The notes beneath the pieces were generated by a model. The model was not told the origin of the DNA. It saw nothing but the letters and a program-made list of their open reading frames with translations, and did not search any database. From UBA11612 sp963976395 (GTDB lineage Bacteria; Pseudomonadota; Alphaproteobacteria; Rhodospirillales; Rhodospirillaceae), in contig CAXBLG010000016.1 in NCBI GenBank assembly GCA_963976395.1, positions 1 to 53,920 of the forward strand: 53,920 bases of DNA, read 5' to 3'. How positions within the stretch are numbered: the stretch's first letter is position 1; every line of letters starts with the position of its first letter. The position numbers and the translations under genes were made by a program. Shown here in pieces: positions 44,357-53,305 of the stretch.

Positions 44357-44521
44357 GCCTGATTGGTGTCCGCTCATCTTGCCTCCCCGTCGGCATCCGG
44401 TTGCATCATTCGGCACAATCTCGTACACCCATTTAACGCGCCTTGCTGTTTGACCGGGCTGACCGTGACCGGTTCATAGGGCGTCGTTGGCCGTAGAAGC
44501 GGATGTAATAGACGAGGCGCT

Positions 44522-45442
44522 GTGAACCGTCCCATTATCATTGCCATTGTCGGCGTTGTTGTTGTTATCGCGGCGCTGGTGTTGAATTTCACCCTGCAAA
44601 GCCCTGATGGACTTGGCGGACGCGATCAAGTGAACACCGGACCGGGCGCACCGTCCTTTGATGTTGTGCGTATTGATCCAGACGGAAATATGGTGATGGC
44701 CGGACGTGCCCAGCCGGGCGCCACGGTGGTTATTCTGGATGGCGACAAGGAAATTGGCCGGGTGACGGCTGATGGTCGCGGAGAATGGGTTTTTATTCCA
44801 ACCGAGAAGGTGTTGCCAGGGACGCGCGAATATTCATTGCGCGCACGTGGCCCCGACGGTGACGACTTAATGTCGCAGAATGTGGTTGTGATGTCCGTGC
44901 CCGAGCGCAACGGAGAAATTCTTATCGTTGAGCAATCGCGCGATGGCGGCCGCAGTCGCGTGTTGCAGGGCCCGGGTGCGCCTGAAGGTATGGGCTCTTT
45001 GACGATAGACTCTATCGACTACAGCGCCGAGGGGCAGTTCAATATTAGCGGCAAGGCCGATGCCGGCAGTACGGTTCAGATTTACCTCGACAACGAATTC
45101 GTGGGCCGCGCGACGACCGACGAAAACGGTGTTTGGGAATTGGCGCCAGACTCTCGTGCAAGCGCCGGGGATCACGTGATCCGCGCCGACCAAATCGGCG
45201 CTAACAATAACGTTATGGCCCGTGTGGAAATTCCGTTCACCCTAGACCCCAGCCAAGCGGACATGCCGCCGGGGTCTGTAACGGTCGTCAAGGGCAACAG
45301 TCTTTGGCGTATCGCGCGCAGAGTGTACGGTGAGGGCACCATGTATACGCAGATATATGCCGCTAATACGGATCAAATCAAAAATCCCGATCTGATCTAC
45401 CCTGGCCAGGTATTCAGTGTGCCACCCGCTGGACGGCCGTAA
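44522..45442 (+). CDS. LysM protein with Ig-like repeats
   Basis: 306 residues from a GTG start. Membrane anchor or signal at about 4-24. Two Ig-like segments follow (about 38-125 and 150-245; compare VVILDGDKEIGRVTADGRGEW with VQIYLDNEFVGRATTDENGVW). A C-terminal LysM domain covers about 257-303 (VVKGNSLWRIARRVYGEG, YPGQVFSVP). LysM binds peptidoglycan, so this is probably a periplasmic cell-wall protein. It lies 115 bases upstream of psd on the same strand. Confidence 0.85.
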   Translation: MNRPIIIAIVGVVVVIAALVLNFTLQSPDGLGGRDQVNTGPGAPSFDVVRIDPDGNMVMAGRAQPGATVVILDGDKEIGRVTADGRGEWVFIPTEKVLPGTREYSLRARGPDGDDLMSQNVVVMSVPERNGEILIVEQSRDGGRSRVLQGPGAPEGMGSLTIDSIDYSAEGQFNISGKADAGSTVQIYLDNEFVGRATTDENGVWELAPDSRASAGDHVIRADQIGANNNVMARVEIPFTLDPSQADMPPGSVTVVKGNSLWRIARRVYGEGTMYTQIYAANTDQIKNPDLIYPGQVFSVPPAGRP

Positions 45443-45557
45443 CAGTAGCCGGCGGCGTTTCGACCGCCAGTTCGCGGTCCCTCTGTTTCCCCTGATTTTT
45501 CGCTAAATCAATGATATGACTCGGGGGACGAGTGTATCTTTTAGAAAGGGTCATCGC

Positions 45558-46295
45558 GTGTCTGTAGCCGATACTGAGCCGAATTCGATGAAATCGATCG
45601 ACATTTCCTGGCGTGATTATATTTTTCCACCGCTTCATCCTGAAGGACCCGGCTTTGTCGCCGTGTTTGCGCTCGCAGCGCTGATCTTATGGTGGATTTG
45701 GACGCCGCTCGGTCTCGTTGGATTGGCATTGACCGTTTGGTGCTATTATTTTTTCCGTGACCCGGACCGGGTGACGCCAAAGCAGACTGGTCTCGTGATA
45801 AGTCCAGCGGACGGTGTCGTGCAGATGATCGGACCCGCCGCTCCACCATCTGAATTGGAAATGGGCACCGAACCGCTCATGCGTATAAGCGTTTTTATGA
45901 GTGTCTTCGATTGTCATGTTAACCGTGCGCCGATTGGCGGCGCGATCATCAAGGAAGAGTATACGCCTGGAAAATTCGTCAACGCGACTCTCGATAAAGC
46001 GAGTGAGGACAACGAGCGGCAATCTTTGATTATTCGCACGTCAGACGGAAAAGATTTTGCTGTCGTTCAAATCGCTGGGCTAGTTGCGCGACGTATTCGC
46101 TGTGATGTGCGGGAAGGGCAGCAAATCATGACCGGTCAGCGTTTTGGCATGATTCGATTTGGAAGTCGGGTCGATGTCTACTTGCCTGAAGGGGTGGCGC
46201 CGCTTGCGATTGTCGGTCAGCAAGCGGTTGCTGGTGAGACCGTTTTTGCCGACCTCATGTCAAAAGATGCGCAGCGCCTTGGAGAGGTTCTTTAG
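45558..46295 (+). CDS. psd: phosphatidylserine decarboxylase proenzyme
   Basis: 245 residues from the GTG at 45558, which has AAAGGGT eight bases upstream; ATGs at 45516 or 45588 are alternatives. Short Psd-A type: LHPEGPGFV, YYFFRDPDRVTP, ISPADGVVQMI, VFMSVFDCHVNRAPIGG, and the self-cleavage site FGSRVDVYLP, where the Gly-Ser bond breaks to form the pyruvoyl group. Makes phosphatidylethanolamine. pssA follows after two bases. Confidence 0.94.
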   Translation: MSVADTEPNSMKSIDISWRDYIFPPLHPEGPGFVAVFALAALILWWIWTPLGLVGLALTVWCYYFFRDPDRVTPKQTGLVISPADGVVQMIGPAAPPSELEMGTEPLMRISVFMSVFDCHVNRAPIGGAIIKEEYTPGKFVNATLDKASEDNERQSLIIRTSDGKDFAVVQIAGLVARRIRCDVREGQQIMTGQRFGMIRFGSRVDVYLPEGVAPLAIVGQQAVAGETVFADLMSKDAQRLGEVL

Positions 46296-46297
46296 AT

Positions 46298-47137
46298 ATG
46301 GCCGACGACAGCCACTCCTCAGACAGGTTGGACGCAACCGACAAGTCCGAACCGGAGAAAGAGAGCCACCGTTTCGGTCGCGCGGCGAACCGTCTGAGAA
46401 GTCTGTCGTTTAACCGCATTTTCCCCAACATCCTGACCTTGCTCGCCCTCTCCGCGGGCTTAACCGCGATTCGCTATGGTATGAGTGCAGAATGGGGCCG
46501 CGCAGTGATCGCCCTGGTGATCGCTGCTATGCTTGATGGCGTTGACGGTCGCGTTGCGCGTCTTCTCCGCAGCACCACAAAATTCGGTGCGGAACTGGAT
46601 TCCCTCGGGGATGCCATTAGTTTCGGCGTGGCGCCGGCAATGCTGATGTATCAGTGGGCGATGAGCGGCGCGGGCGGTATCGGCTGGGCTCTCTGTCTTT
46701 TACATGCTGTCTGTTGCGTCTTGCGTCTCGCGCGTTTCAACACAATGGTGGGTCAACCTGACTTGCCGGCTTGGGCACATAATTACTTTACGGGCGTACC
46801 TGCACCCGGTGGTGCCGGATTGTCGATTATGCCCCTCATTCTCTGGCTATATACAGGTTCGGACATTTTTGCAGAGCCTGTCGTGGTCGGAGCGTTTCTG
46901 CTGGTTTCGTCGGTTCTGATGGTGAGTCGTGTGCCGGTTTATTCGGGCAAGCACGTGCGTTTGAAGCCGTATATGGTGCTCCCGTTGATGATACTCATTG
47001 GTGTTACAGCGGGCTTCTTGGTCACGGATCCGTTTGCCACCTTGAGTTTTGTTGGGGCGGCCTATCTGGCAAGCATCGTCGCCAGTTCTTGGTCCTTTCG
47101 CCGATTCAAGTCTCAGGCAGATAAAACCGAATCATAG
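46298..47137 (+). CDS. pssA: CDP-diacylglycerol-serine phosphatidyltransferase
   Basis: 279 residues with several membrane segments. The CDP-alcohol phosphotransferase motif DGVDGRVARLLRSTTKFGAELDSLGD (D-G-x2-A-R-x8-G-x3-D-x3-D) is complete. Also NTMVGQPDLPAWAHNYFTGVPAPGGAGL, typical of bacterial PssA (given in parts). It makes phosphatidylserine, the substrate of Psd encoded just before it. The charged N-terminal 45 residues are a cytoplasmic extension. Confidence 0.94.
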   Translation: MADDSHSSDRLDATDKSEPEKESHRFGRAANRLRSLSFNRIFPNILTLLALSAGLTAIRYGMSAEWGRAVIALVIAAMLDGVDGRVARLLRSTTKFGAELDSLGDAISFGVAPAMLMYQWAMSGAGGIGWALCLLHAVCCVLRLARFNTMVGQPDLPAWAHNYFTGVPAPGGAGLSIMPLILWLYTGSDIFAEPVVVGAFLLVSSVLMVSRVPVYSGKHVRLKPYMVLPLMILIGVTAGFLVTDPFATLSFVGAAYLASIVASSWSFRRFKSQADKTES

Positions 47138-47146
47138 GGTGGGCGG

Positions 47147-49315
47147 CTAAGGCCCCGTGCGCTTTCGTTTAGCACGGCGCTTTTGCTGTGGTTTTGGTGC
47201 GGAAGGTTTGAATTCGCGCGGTGCTCGGGCCCTCGGCTTGTCGCCTTCGGTCCCACCGCCGCTCCATCCTGCCTCTCCGCCGTATTCCAATTCCATTTGT
47301 TCTAAACGGCGAATTTCATCACGCATTCGCGCGGCCTCTTCGAATTCAAGGTCTGCTGCGGCGGCCCGCATCTTCTTGTCCAGGTCATTTATGGTGGCGC
47401 GTAAGTTGTGACCCAACAGATGCTGCTCCTCCGCGAGACCTGTATTTACCGTAACCCGATCCTTCTCATAGACGCTGTCGAGAACATCTGAAATTCGCGA
47501 TTTCACGGACTCAGGTGTAATGCCATTGGCAGCATTGAAGGCTTGTTGTTTTTCGCGCCGTCGGTTCGTTTCGCTGATTGCGGCTTCCAGTGAGCGAGTC
47601 ATGCGGTCGGCATAAAGGATTACGCGGCCGTCAATATTGCGAGCGGCGCGGCCAATGGTTTGCACCAAGGAGGTTTCCGAGCGCAGAAAGCCCTCCTTGT
47701 CGGCATCAAGGATGGCGACAAGCGAGCATTCCGGAATATCCAAGCCTTCACGTAGCAGATTAATGCCGACCAACACGTCAAATGCTCCCAGGCGGAGATC
47801 GCGGATAATCTCAATACGTTCCAGAGTTTCGATATCCGAATGCATGTACCGCACACGAATGCCGTTTTCGTGGAAGTACTCGGTTAAATCCTCGGCCATG
47901 CGCTTGGTCAAAGTTGTGACCAGTACCCGCATTCCTTTGGCGGCGACGGCTTTGCACTCGGCGAAAAGATCGTCCACCTGCTTTTCGGCAGGTCGAATAA
48001 TGCAGACGGGATCAATGAGGCCGGTCGGACGAATGATCTGTTCTGTGAAAACGCCGCCGGTGCGCTCCATTTCCCACGATCCCGGCGTCGCCGATACAAA
48101 GACCGTGTCGGGGCGCATAGACTCCCATTCCTCGAATTTCAAAGGCCGGTTGTCGCGGCAGGACGGCAACCGAAATCCATAATCGGAGAGTGTGGATTTA
48201 CGGTTGAAGTCGCCGCGGTACATGCCTCCGATTTGCGGCACCGCCACGTGACTTTCATCGACGAATAAAAGCGCGTCCTCCGGTAAATACTCGAAAAGTG
48301 TCGGTGGCGGCTCTCCGGCGTTACGTCCTGTGAGGTAGCGTGAGTAGTTTTCAATGCTCTTGCAGTGGCCCGTAGTCTCCAGCATCTCCAAATCGAACAT
48401 GGCGCGTTGCTCTAGCCGTTGGGCTTCCAGAAGCTTGCCCTCGGCGTGAAACTCATCCAATCGCTTCTTGAGTTCGATCTTGATGCCTTTGATGGCCTGA
48501 GATAGGGCCGGGCGAGGTGTGACATAGTGACTGCTGGGATAGACGGTCTCACTGACCAAAGTCGCGGTTTTTTCGCCGGTGAGCGGATCGAATTCCTGAA
48601 GGCTTTCGATTTCGTCGCCGAAGAGGGAGACCCGCCAAGCTCGGTCTTCATAGTGAGCCGGAAATATCTCAACCACGTCGCCGCGCACACGAAACGTGCC
48701 GCGATGAAAGTCCACATCGTTGCGTTTGTATTGCAAAGCGACAAGCTGCTTGAGCAAGTCCGAACGAGGCAATGTCGCCCCTTCCTGAAGCTTGATGACC
48801 ATGCGTGAATAAGATTCGACCGAGCCAAGACCGTAAATGCAACTGACCGAGGCCACGATAATCACATCGCGCCGCTCCAAAATCGCGCGCGTTGCCGAAT
48901 GGCGCATTCGGTCGATTTGCTCGTTAACGCTGGAATCTTTCTCGATATAGGTGTCCGTGCGCGGGACGTAGGCCTCCGGTTGGTAGTAGTCGTAGTAGGA
49001 GACAAAGTACTCAACCGCGTTCTCCGGAAAGAACGATTTCATCTCGCCGTATAATTGAGCGGCCAGTGTCTTGTTCGGCGCCATAATCAACGCCGGGCGG
49101 CCGGTCTGGGCGATAATATGGGCCATGGTGAAGGTTTTGCCGGACCCTGTAACGCCGAGCAGCACTTGATCACGTTCGTTGTGGCTAAGGCCTTCGGTCA
49201 GGCTGGCAATGGCGCGCGGTTGATCTCCGGCCGGGGTGAAATCGCTGGCCAGCTTGAAATCGGCCCGGGGTCCGGGCGGCGGCTTGGTATAGAGCGGGAC
49301 GGCAACGGATGGCAT
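47147..49315 (-). CDS. uvrB: excinuclease ABC subunit UvrB
   Basis: 722 residues from the ATG at 49315, with GAGGAG upstream. Walker A GVTGSGKTFTMAH; beta-hairpin YYDYYQPEAYVPRTDTYIEKDSSVN (in parts); helicase motif DESHVAVPQIGGMYRGD; C-terminal UVR domain (RATINDLDKKMRAAAADLEFEEAARMRDEI, in parts). A proline/lysine/arginine-rich tail of about 45 residues follows, longer than in E. coli UvrB. Damage recognition in nucleotide excision repair. I found no LexA box upstream. Confidence 0.98.
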   Translation of the reverse strand: MPSVAVPLYTKPPPGPRADFKLASDFTPAGDQPRAIASLTEGLSHNERDQVLLGVTGSGKTFTMAHIIAQTGRPALIMAPNKTLAAQLYGEMKSFFPENAVEYFVSYYDYYQPEAYVPRTDTYIEKDSSVNEQIDRMRHSATRAILERRDVIIVASVSCIYGLGSVESYSRMVIKLQEGATLPRSDLLKQLVALQYKRNDVDFHRGTFRVRGDVVEIFPAHYEDRAWRVSLFGDEIESLQEFDPLTGEKTATLVSETVYPSSHYVTPRPALSQAIKGIKIELKKRLDEFHAEGKLLEAQRLEQRAMFDLEMLETTGHCKSIENYSRYLTGRNAGEPPPTLFEYLPEDALLFVDESHVAVPQIGGMYRGDFNRKSTLSDYGFRLPSCRDNRPLKFEEWESMRPDTVFVSATPGSWEMERTGGVFTEQIIRPTGLIDPVCIIRPAEKQVDDLFAECKAVAAKGMRVLVTTLTKRMAEDLTEYFHENGIRVRYMHSDIETLERIEIIRDLRLGAFDVLVGINLLREGLDIPECSLVAILDADKEGFLRSETSLVQTIGRAARNIDGRVILYADRMTRSLEAAISETNRRREKQQAFNAANGITPESVKSRISDVLDSVYEKDRVTVNTGLAEEQHLLGHNLRATINDLDKKMRAAAADLEFEEAARMRDEIRRLEQMELEYGGEAGWSGGGTEGDKPRARAPREFKPSAPKPQQKRRAKRKRTGP

Positions 49316-49498
49316 GACGGGCTCCTCAAGCGCATAACATAGGCGAGGCATTCGCCCGGGGCTACCTCGGTTGTGCCTTGATTTCTAAGCTGTTTTTATT
49401 TGGCGGCGAAGGTTGCGGCGGGATGCCGCCAGAAGTATTGTCCGCCCGTTTCCCGCAGTGCCGGGGAGAGACCCGGTGCGTATTCAGGAGTCTGTTTC

Positions 49499-50701
49499 GT
49501 GTCCATTCTCGCCAAGCGTTTAGCCGCCGTAAAACCGTCCCCAACCGTTGCTGTGACCGCCAAAGCGGCCGAGCTGAAGGCCCAGGGTCTTGATGTTATA
49601 GGCCTCGGTGCGGGAGAGCCGGATTTCGACACACCTGACCATATCAAGGCTGCCGGTAAGGAGGCTATCGATAAGGGCCAGACGAAATACACACCGCCTC
49701 AAGGCACGCCCGCGCTACGTAAGGCGATTGTCGATAAATTCAAACGCGAAAACGGCCTGGACTACAAAACAGACCAAGTGACGGTTGGCGTTGGCGGCAA
49801 GCAGGTGATCTTCAACGCCTTTCTCGCCACTGTTCAGGAAGGGGACGAGGTTATTGTGCCCGCGCCGTATTGGGTGAGCTATCCGGATATCGTGCTGCTG
49901 TGCGGCGGCACCCCGGTTTTCGTTCCGTGTGGTGAAAACAACAGGTTCAAGCTCAGTGCTGAGGCGCTAGAGGCCGCGATTACGCCCAAAACCAAATGGG
50001 TGGTGCTGAATTCCCCAAATAACCCTACCGGCGCAGCCTACTCCGAATCCGAATTGAAGGCGCTGACCGACGTACTTCTCAAGTATCCGCATGTTTGGAT
50101 TATGACTGACGATATGTACGAGCATCTCGTCTACGACGACTTCAAGTTTACAACGCCTTGTCAAATTGAGCCGAAGCTCTTGGACCGGACCTTAACCATG
50201 AACGGAGTCTCCAAGGCCTTCTCCATGACCGGCTGGCGCCTCGGCTATGCCTGTGGCCCCGTGGAGCTGATCAAGGCGATGAACATGATCCAATCGCAAA
50301 GCGCCACCCATCCAGCATCCATGACCCAGGCGGCGACCGTAGCGGCCCTTGATGGCCCGATGGACTTTCTGGTGCCGCGCAACACGACATTCAAAGAGCG
50401 GCGCGATATCGCCGTGAAAATGCTGAATGAGGCGCCCGGCATCACCTGCCAGGTGCCAGAAGGGGCTTTTTACGTGTATCCCTCCTGCGCTGGCACTATC
50501 GGCAAGACCACCCCAAAGGGCCGGAAGCTGGAAACCGACACGGATTTTGTTGGAGCCCTGCTTGAGGAGGCGCTGGTGGCTGTGGTTCAGGGCGCGGCGT
50601 TTGGCCTGTCCCCTTACTTTCGAATCTCTTATGCGACCTCAACAGAGGCGCTCACAGAGGCCTGTACGCGCATTCAAAAGTTCTGTGCTTCGCTCAAATA
50701 A
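49499..50701 (+). CDS. aspC: aspartate-type aminotransferase (class I)
   Basis: 400 residues from the GTG at 49499 (AGGAG nine bases upstream); the family N-terminus (SILAKRLAAVKPSPTVAVTAKAAEL) begins there. PLP fold type I: NSPNNPTGAAYS, the pyridoxal lysine in SKAFSMTGWRLGY, and VPEGAFYVYPS. The type is the aspartate aminotransferase (AatA-like) common in Alphaproteobacteria; other amino-acid substrates are possible. Confidence 0.93.
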   Translation: MSILAKRLAAVKPSPTVAVTAKAAELKAQGLDVIGLGAGEPDFDTPDHIKAAGKEAIDKGQTKYTPPQGTPALRKAIVDKFKRENGLDYKTDQVTVGVGGKQVIFNAFLATVQEGDEVIVPAPYWVSYPDIVLLCGGTPVFVPCGENNRFKLSAEALEAAITPKTKWVVLNSPNNPTGAAYSESELKALTDVLLKYPHVWIMTDDMYEHLVYDDFKFTTPCQIEPKLLDRTLTMNGVSKAFSMTGWRLGYACGPVELIKAMNMIQSQSATHPASMTQAATVAALDGPMDFLVPRNTTFKERRDIAVKMLNEAPGITCQVPEGAFYVYPSCAGTIGKTTPKGRKLETDTDFVGALLEEALVAVVQGAAFGLSPYFRISYATSTEALTEACTRIQKFCASLK

Positions 50702-50707
50702 TTGGAA

Positions 50708-50916
50708 AAGAAAAAGCCCCGGGCAGAACCCGGGGCTTTTAGGTACCATTACTATAAATCGCGGTTCCGGCTTTTTGTCCGTGAACCTGGGCAGCGACCG
50801 GGGGAGGACCGTTCGCGACCCGTGTAGGTAAGGGCGGGGGAGGACCGACCATTACCTAACTTTTTGCATCGAAGCCTTCCCGCGATGGTCACCTGGGAGG
50901 GAGAGGGGATCGCGGC
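50708..50916 (-). ncRNA. candidate small RNA with anti-Shine-Dalgarno loops
   Basis: Read on the minus strand, this segment folds into successive hairpins. First, arms 50909-50915 / 50880-50886, with an inner CCU/AGG stem and loop CUCCCUCCC. Second, arms 50852-50858 / 50825-50831, tip closed by CGG/CCG, loop UCCUCCC (50838-50844). Third, 13-position stem 50809-50821 / 50789-50801 with two mismatches, loop UCCUCCC (50802-50808). Fourth, 50784-50788 / 50763-50767. The bidirectional terminator at 50712-50740 would end it. Anti-Shine-Dalgarno loops are the mark of alphaproteobacterial cuckoo / alpha-r14 small RNAs. The 5' end and promoter are not determined. Confidence 0.55.
50712..50740. terminator. 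bidirectional terminator after the aminotransferase gene
   Basis: A 12-bp stem (50712-50723 with 50729-50740) with T run on the plus strand and A-rich start that gives a T run on the minus strand too. It can end the aminotransferase gene and the candidate minus-strand small RNA. Confidence 0.88.
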
Positions 50917-51057
50917 GTCGCTGCGATGCGGTATGTGCGGCGCAGCATAGCCGTATTTGGCTCTATCAGGCACTTAAAATGGGAATAGCGGCCATACCTT
51001 AAACGCATGGCTGTGTACGAATGCTGCGTTGCAGTATTTTTTGGCGGTTTTCTGGGA

Positions 51058-52026
51058 TTAGCCGGAGAGGGGCGCCACAGCAAGGGGTTTGGCCAATGCC
51101 TTTTCGGTAGCCCTTTGGCTCTTGCTTCGGGCGGCTTCGCGAACAAGAAAGTCGCGAAAAACACCGACTCGGGTCGAATTGCGCAGTTCTTCGGGATAAA
51201 CAAAATAGCCCTCGATATCCGGGCCTTTGATCTCAGGCAAAATCGGCTCAATGCCACTGCCTTCCGCTAGGAAGTATTCCGGCAAAGAAGCGATTCCTAA
51301 ACCCGCTTTCACGGCTCTGTAGATGCCGTAAAGATTATTGACCCGCAACGCTACGTGGCTTTCGATTTTTTTGGAATCGAGGAGTTCAGTGAACCAGTGG
51401 ACTGTCGACACGGGTATGGCGCCTTCGCCAAACAAAACAAGATCATGGTTGGCAAGGTCTTCAAGGCTCGTCGGCATGCCGCGTTCCGCCAAATATACAG
51501 GCGAGGCGTATATGCTGGCGGCCATCGATCCGATATGTCGTTGAATCAGGTCTTGCTGTTTTGGTTCATTAAATCGAATAGCAACGTCGGCCTCGCGCAT
51601 CGCAAGGTCCAGCTCGCGATCATCAAGCCGCAGTGTGACTTCGATGCTGGGGTAGGTGCGCGCAAAATCTTTTAGGCGACTTGTCAGCCAAACAGATCCA
51701 AACGCGACCGTTGTCGTCACTCGCAACGTGCCGCCCGGATTTTCCTTGGTCTCCGTAAGAAGACCTTCGACGCTATTCAGCTTCGAAAAAACGTCATGAA
51801 CCGTTTTGTAGAGAAGGTCGCCCTGTTCCGTTGGAATCAAGCCGCGGGCATGGCGGTGGAACAAGCTGACGCCAAGCGATTCTTCAAGGGCGCCGATTTG
51901 TCGGCTCACCGCAGACTGGCTGAGATTCAAGCTTTCGCTGGCATGGGTAAAGCTTCCGGCTTCCGCAACAGCGTGAAAAACCCTTAGTTTGTCCCAATCA
52001 AGGCGTCCGTGACCACGTAAAGACAT
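51058..52026 (-). CDS. LysR-family transcriptional regulator
   Basis: 322 residues. N-terminal winged helix-turn-helix (about 8-67: LRVFHAVAEAGSFTHASESLNLSQSAVSRQI, in parts, then LGVSLFHRHARGLIPTEQG). The effector domain (about 95-295) has VTTTVAFGSVWLTSRLKDF. The inducer is unknown. An AAGGG ribosome site precedes the start. It lies 74 bases downstream of trxB on the same strand and may be co-transcribed with it. Confidence 0.93.
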   Translation of the reverse strand: MSLRGHGRLDWDKLRVFHAVAEAGSFTHASESLNLSQSAVSRQIGALEESLGVSLFHRHARGLIPTEQGDLLYKTVHDVFSKLNSVEGLLTETKENPGGTLRVTTTVAFGSVWLTSRLKDFARTYPSIEVTLRLDDRELDLAMREADVAIRFNEPKQQDLIQRHIGSMAASIYASPVYLAERGMPTSLEDLANHDLVLFGEGAIPVSTVHWFTELLDSKKIESHVALRVNNLYGIYRAVKAGLGIASLPEYFLAEGSGIEPILPEIKGPDIEGYFVYPEELRNSTRVGVFRDFLVREAARSKSQRATEKALAKPLAVAPLSG

Positions 52027-52100
52027 GATGTGCCCTTTTCGCGAAGCGCTGCTTCGCCGTTCAGACTCTTACCTCAACCGTACCTGTTTTATCCCGGTCC

Positions 52101-53042
52101 TTAGCCGTTTACAGCAATAAAGCGGTCTGCTTCCAAGGCCGCCATGCATCCAGTGCCAGCAGCCGTCACAGCCTGCCGGTAAACATGGTCTTGCGCATCA
52201 CCAGCCGCGAAAACACCTGGTATGTTCGTGCGCGTCGAATCGGCGGCCGTCACAAGGTATGAGTTTTCATCCATATCCAGCAGGCCCTTAAACAGTTCAG
52301 TGTTCGGGGTATGGCCGATCGCCACAAAAACTCCGTCCACTTTGAGTTCTTGCAGAGCATTCGTTTTGACGTTTTTCAAGCGGACGCCGGTGACGCCCGG
52401 CGGTGCAGTTTGGCCCACGACTTCTTCGACGACCGTGTCCCAAATCATCTCGATCTGGGGATGATCGAAAAGACGCTGTTGCAGAATTTTTTCTGCGCGG
52501 AGCGAGTCGCGCCGGTGAATCAACGACACCTTGGTCGCATGATTGGTTAGGTACAGCGCTTCCTCGACCGCGGTGTTGCCGCCTCCGACGACGGCTACTT
52601 CTTTGCCGCGGAAGAAAAATCCGTCACAGGTCGCGCAGGCCGAGACGCCAAACCCCTGAAACTTTTGCTCCGACGGCAAGCCGAGCCAGCGCGCCGAAGC
52701 GCCTGTCGTAATGATAAGGGTGTCGCCCGTGTATATGTCGCCGGAATCGCCGACGCAGGTGAACGGTCTTTTTGAAAGGTCGATCTTAACGACGAGGTCG
52801 CTGACCATGCGTGTACCGACATTCTCCGCCTGCTTCTGCATCTGCTCCATCAGCCAGGGGCCTTGGATGACGTCCGGAAAGCCGGGGTAGTTCTCTACAT
52901 CAGTAGTGATTGTCATCTGCCCGCCTGGTTGCATTCCGGCAACGACCACAGGGGACAAATTCGCGCGTGCCGCGTAGATGGCAGCGGTTAAACCGGCTGG
53001 TCCGGATCCCAGAATGAGAACTTTTGTATGAATATTGGCCAT
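52101..53042 (-). CDS. trxB: thioredoxin reductase TrxB
   Basis: 313 residues from the ATG at 53042, where the family N-terminus KVLILGSGPAGLTAAIYAARA begins soon after; an ATG 15 codons upstream exists. FAD site GSGPAG, redox-active CATC within SACATCDGFFFRGK, NADPH site VVGGGNTAVEEA, and C-terminal GVFAAGDAQDHVYRQAVTAAGTGC (in parts). Reduces thioredoxin with NADPH. Divergent from the Lrp/AsnC gene. Confidence 0.97.
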   Translation of the reverse strand: MANIHTKVLILGSGPAGLTAAIYAARANLSPVVVAGMQPGGQMTITTDVENYPGFPDVIQGPWLMEQMQKQAENVGTRMVSDLVVKIDLSKRPFTCVGDSGDIYTGDTLIITTGASARWLGLPSEQKFQGFGVSACATCDGFFFRGKEVAVVGGGNTAVEEALYLTNHATKVSLIHRRDSLRAEKILQQRLFDHPQIEMIWDTVVEEVVGQTAPPGVTGVRLKNVKTNALQELKVDGVFVAIGHTPNTELFKGLLDMDENSYLVTAADSTRTNIPGVFAAGDAQDHVYRQAVTAAGTGCMAALEADRFIAVNG

Positions 53043-53167
53043 GGCCTCGGCATCTAAATCTAAAAAGGGAACTGATTTGCAGTGCAATAACGGGCGCTAA
53101 CATACGGTCGCTATGCGCTGTGCGCAAGGCAGGCGCTTACAGCGGATTAATGGGAATTTTTGTGCAA

Positions 53168-53185
53168 TTTAACGCCATTTAACGC
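53168..53185. promoter_or_regulatory. direct repeat between trxB and lrp-type gene
   Basis: TTTAACGC occurs twice with a start-to-start distance of ten bases, one helix turn. It lies in the divergent promoter region and could bind the Lrp/AsnC regulator or a response regulator. It also reads as TTAA-N6-TTAAC, one base short of the classical CtrA spacing. Confidence 0.35.
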
Positions 53186-53305
53186 GAAAATTTTGGTCTC
53201 ATTAGGTTTGCAATGGTACTCAGGCGTGAGATAGTTTGAAATATAATTGCGCCGACGGCCTTCATATGCAGCTTTTATGCTGCTGATTTTTTGGGGAACC
53301 TTTCA

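Larger units (their letters stand above)
50702..51057. other. gene-free region with terminator and structured RNA candidate
   Basis: No protein-coding gene. It holds the terminator at 50712-50740 and the successive hairpins listed as a candidate small RNA (50763-50915). From 50916 to 51057 I see no further clear structure. Confidence 0.6.

Noticed and set aside
49316..49420. LexA box upstream of uvrB
   Set aside because: No GTTC-N7-GTTC or GAAC-N7-GAAC is present, unlike at recA.
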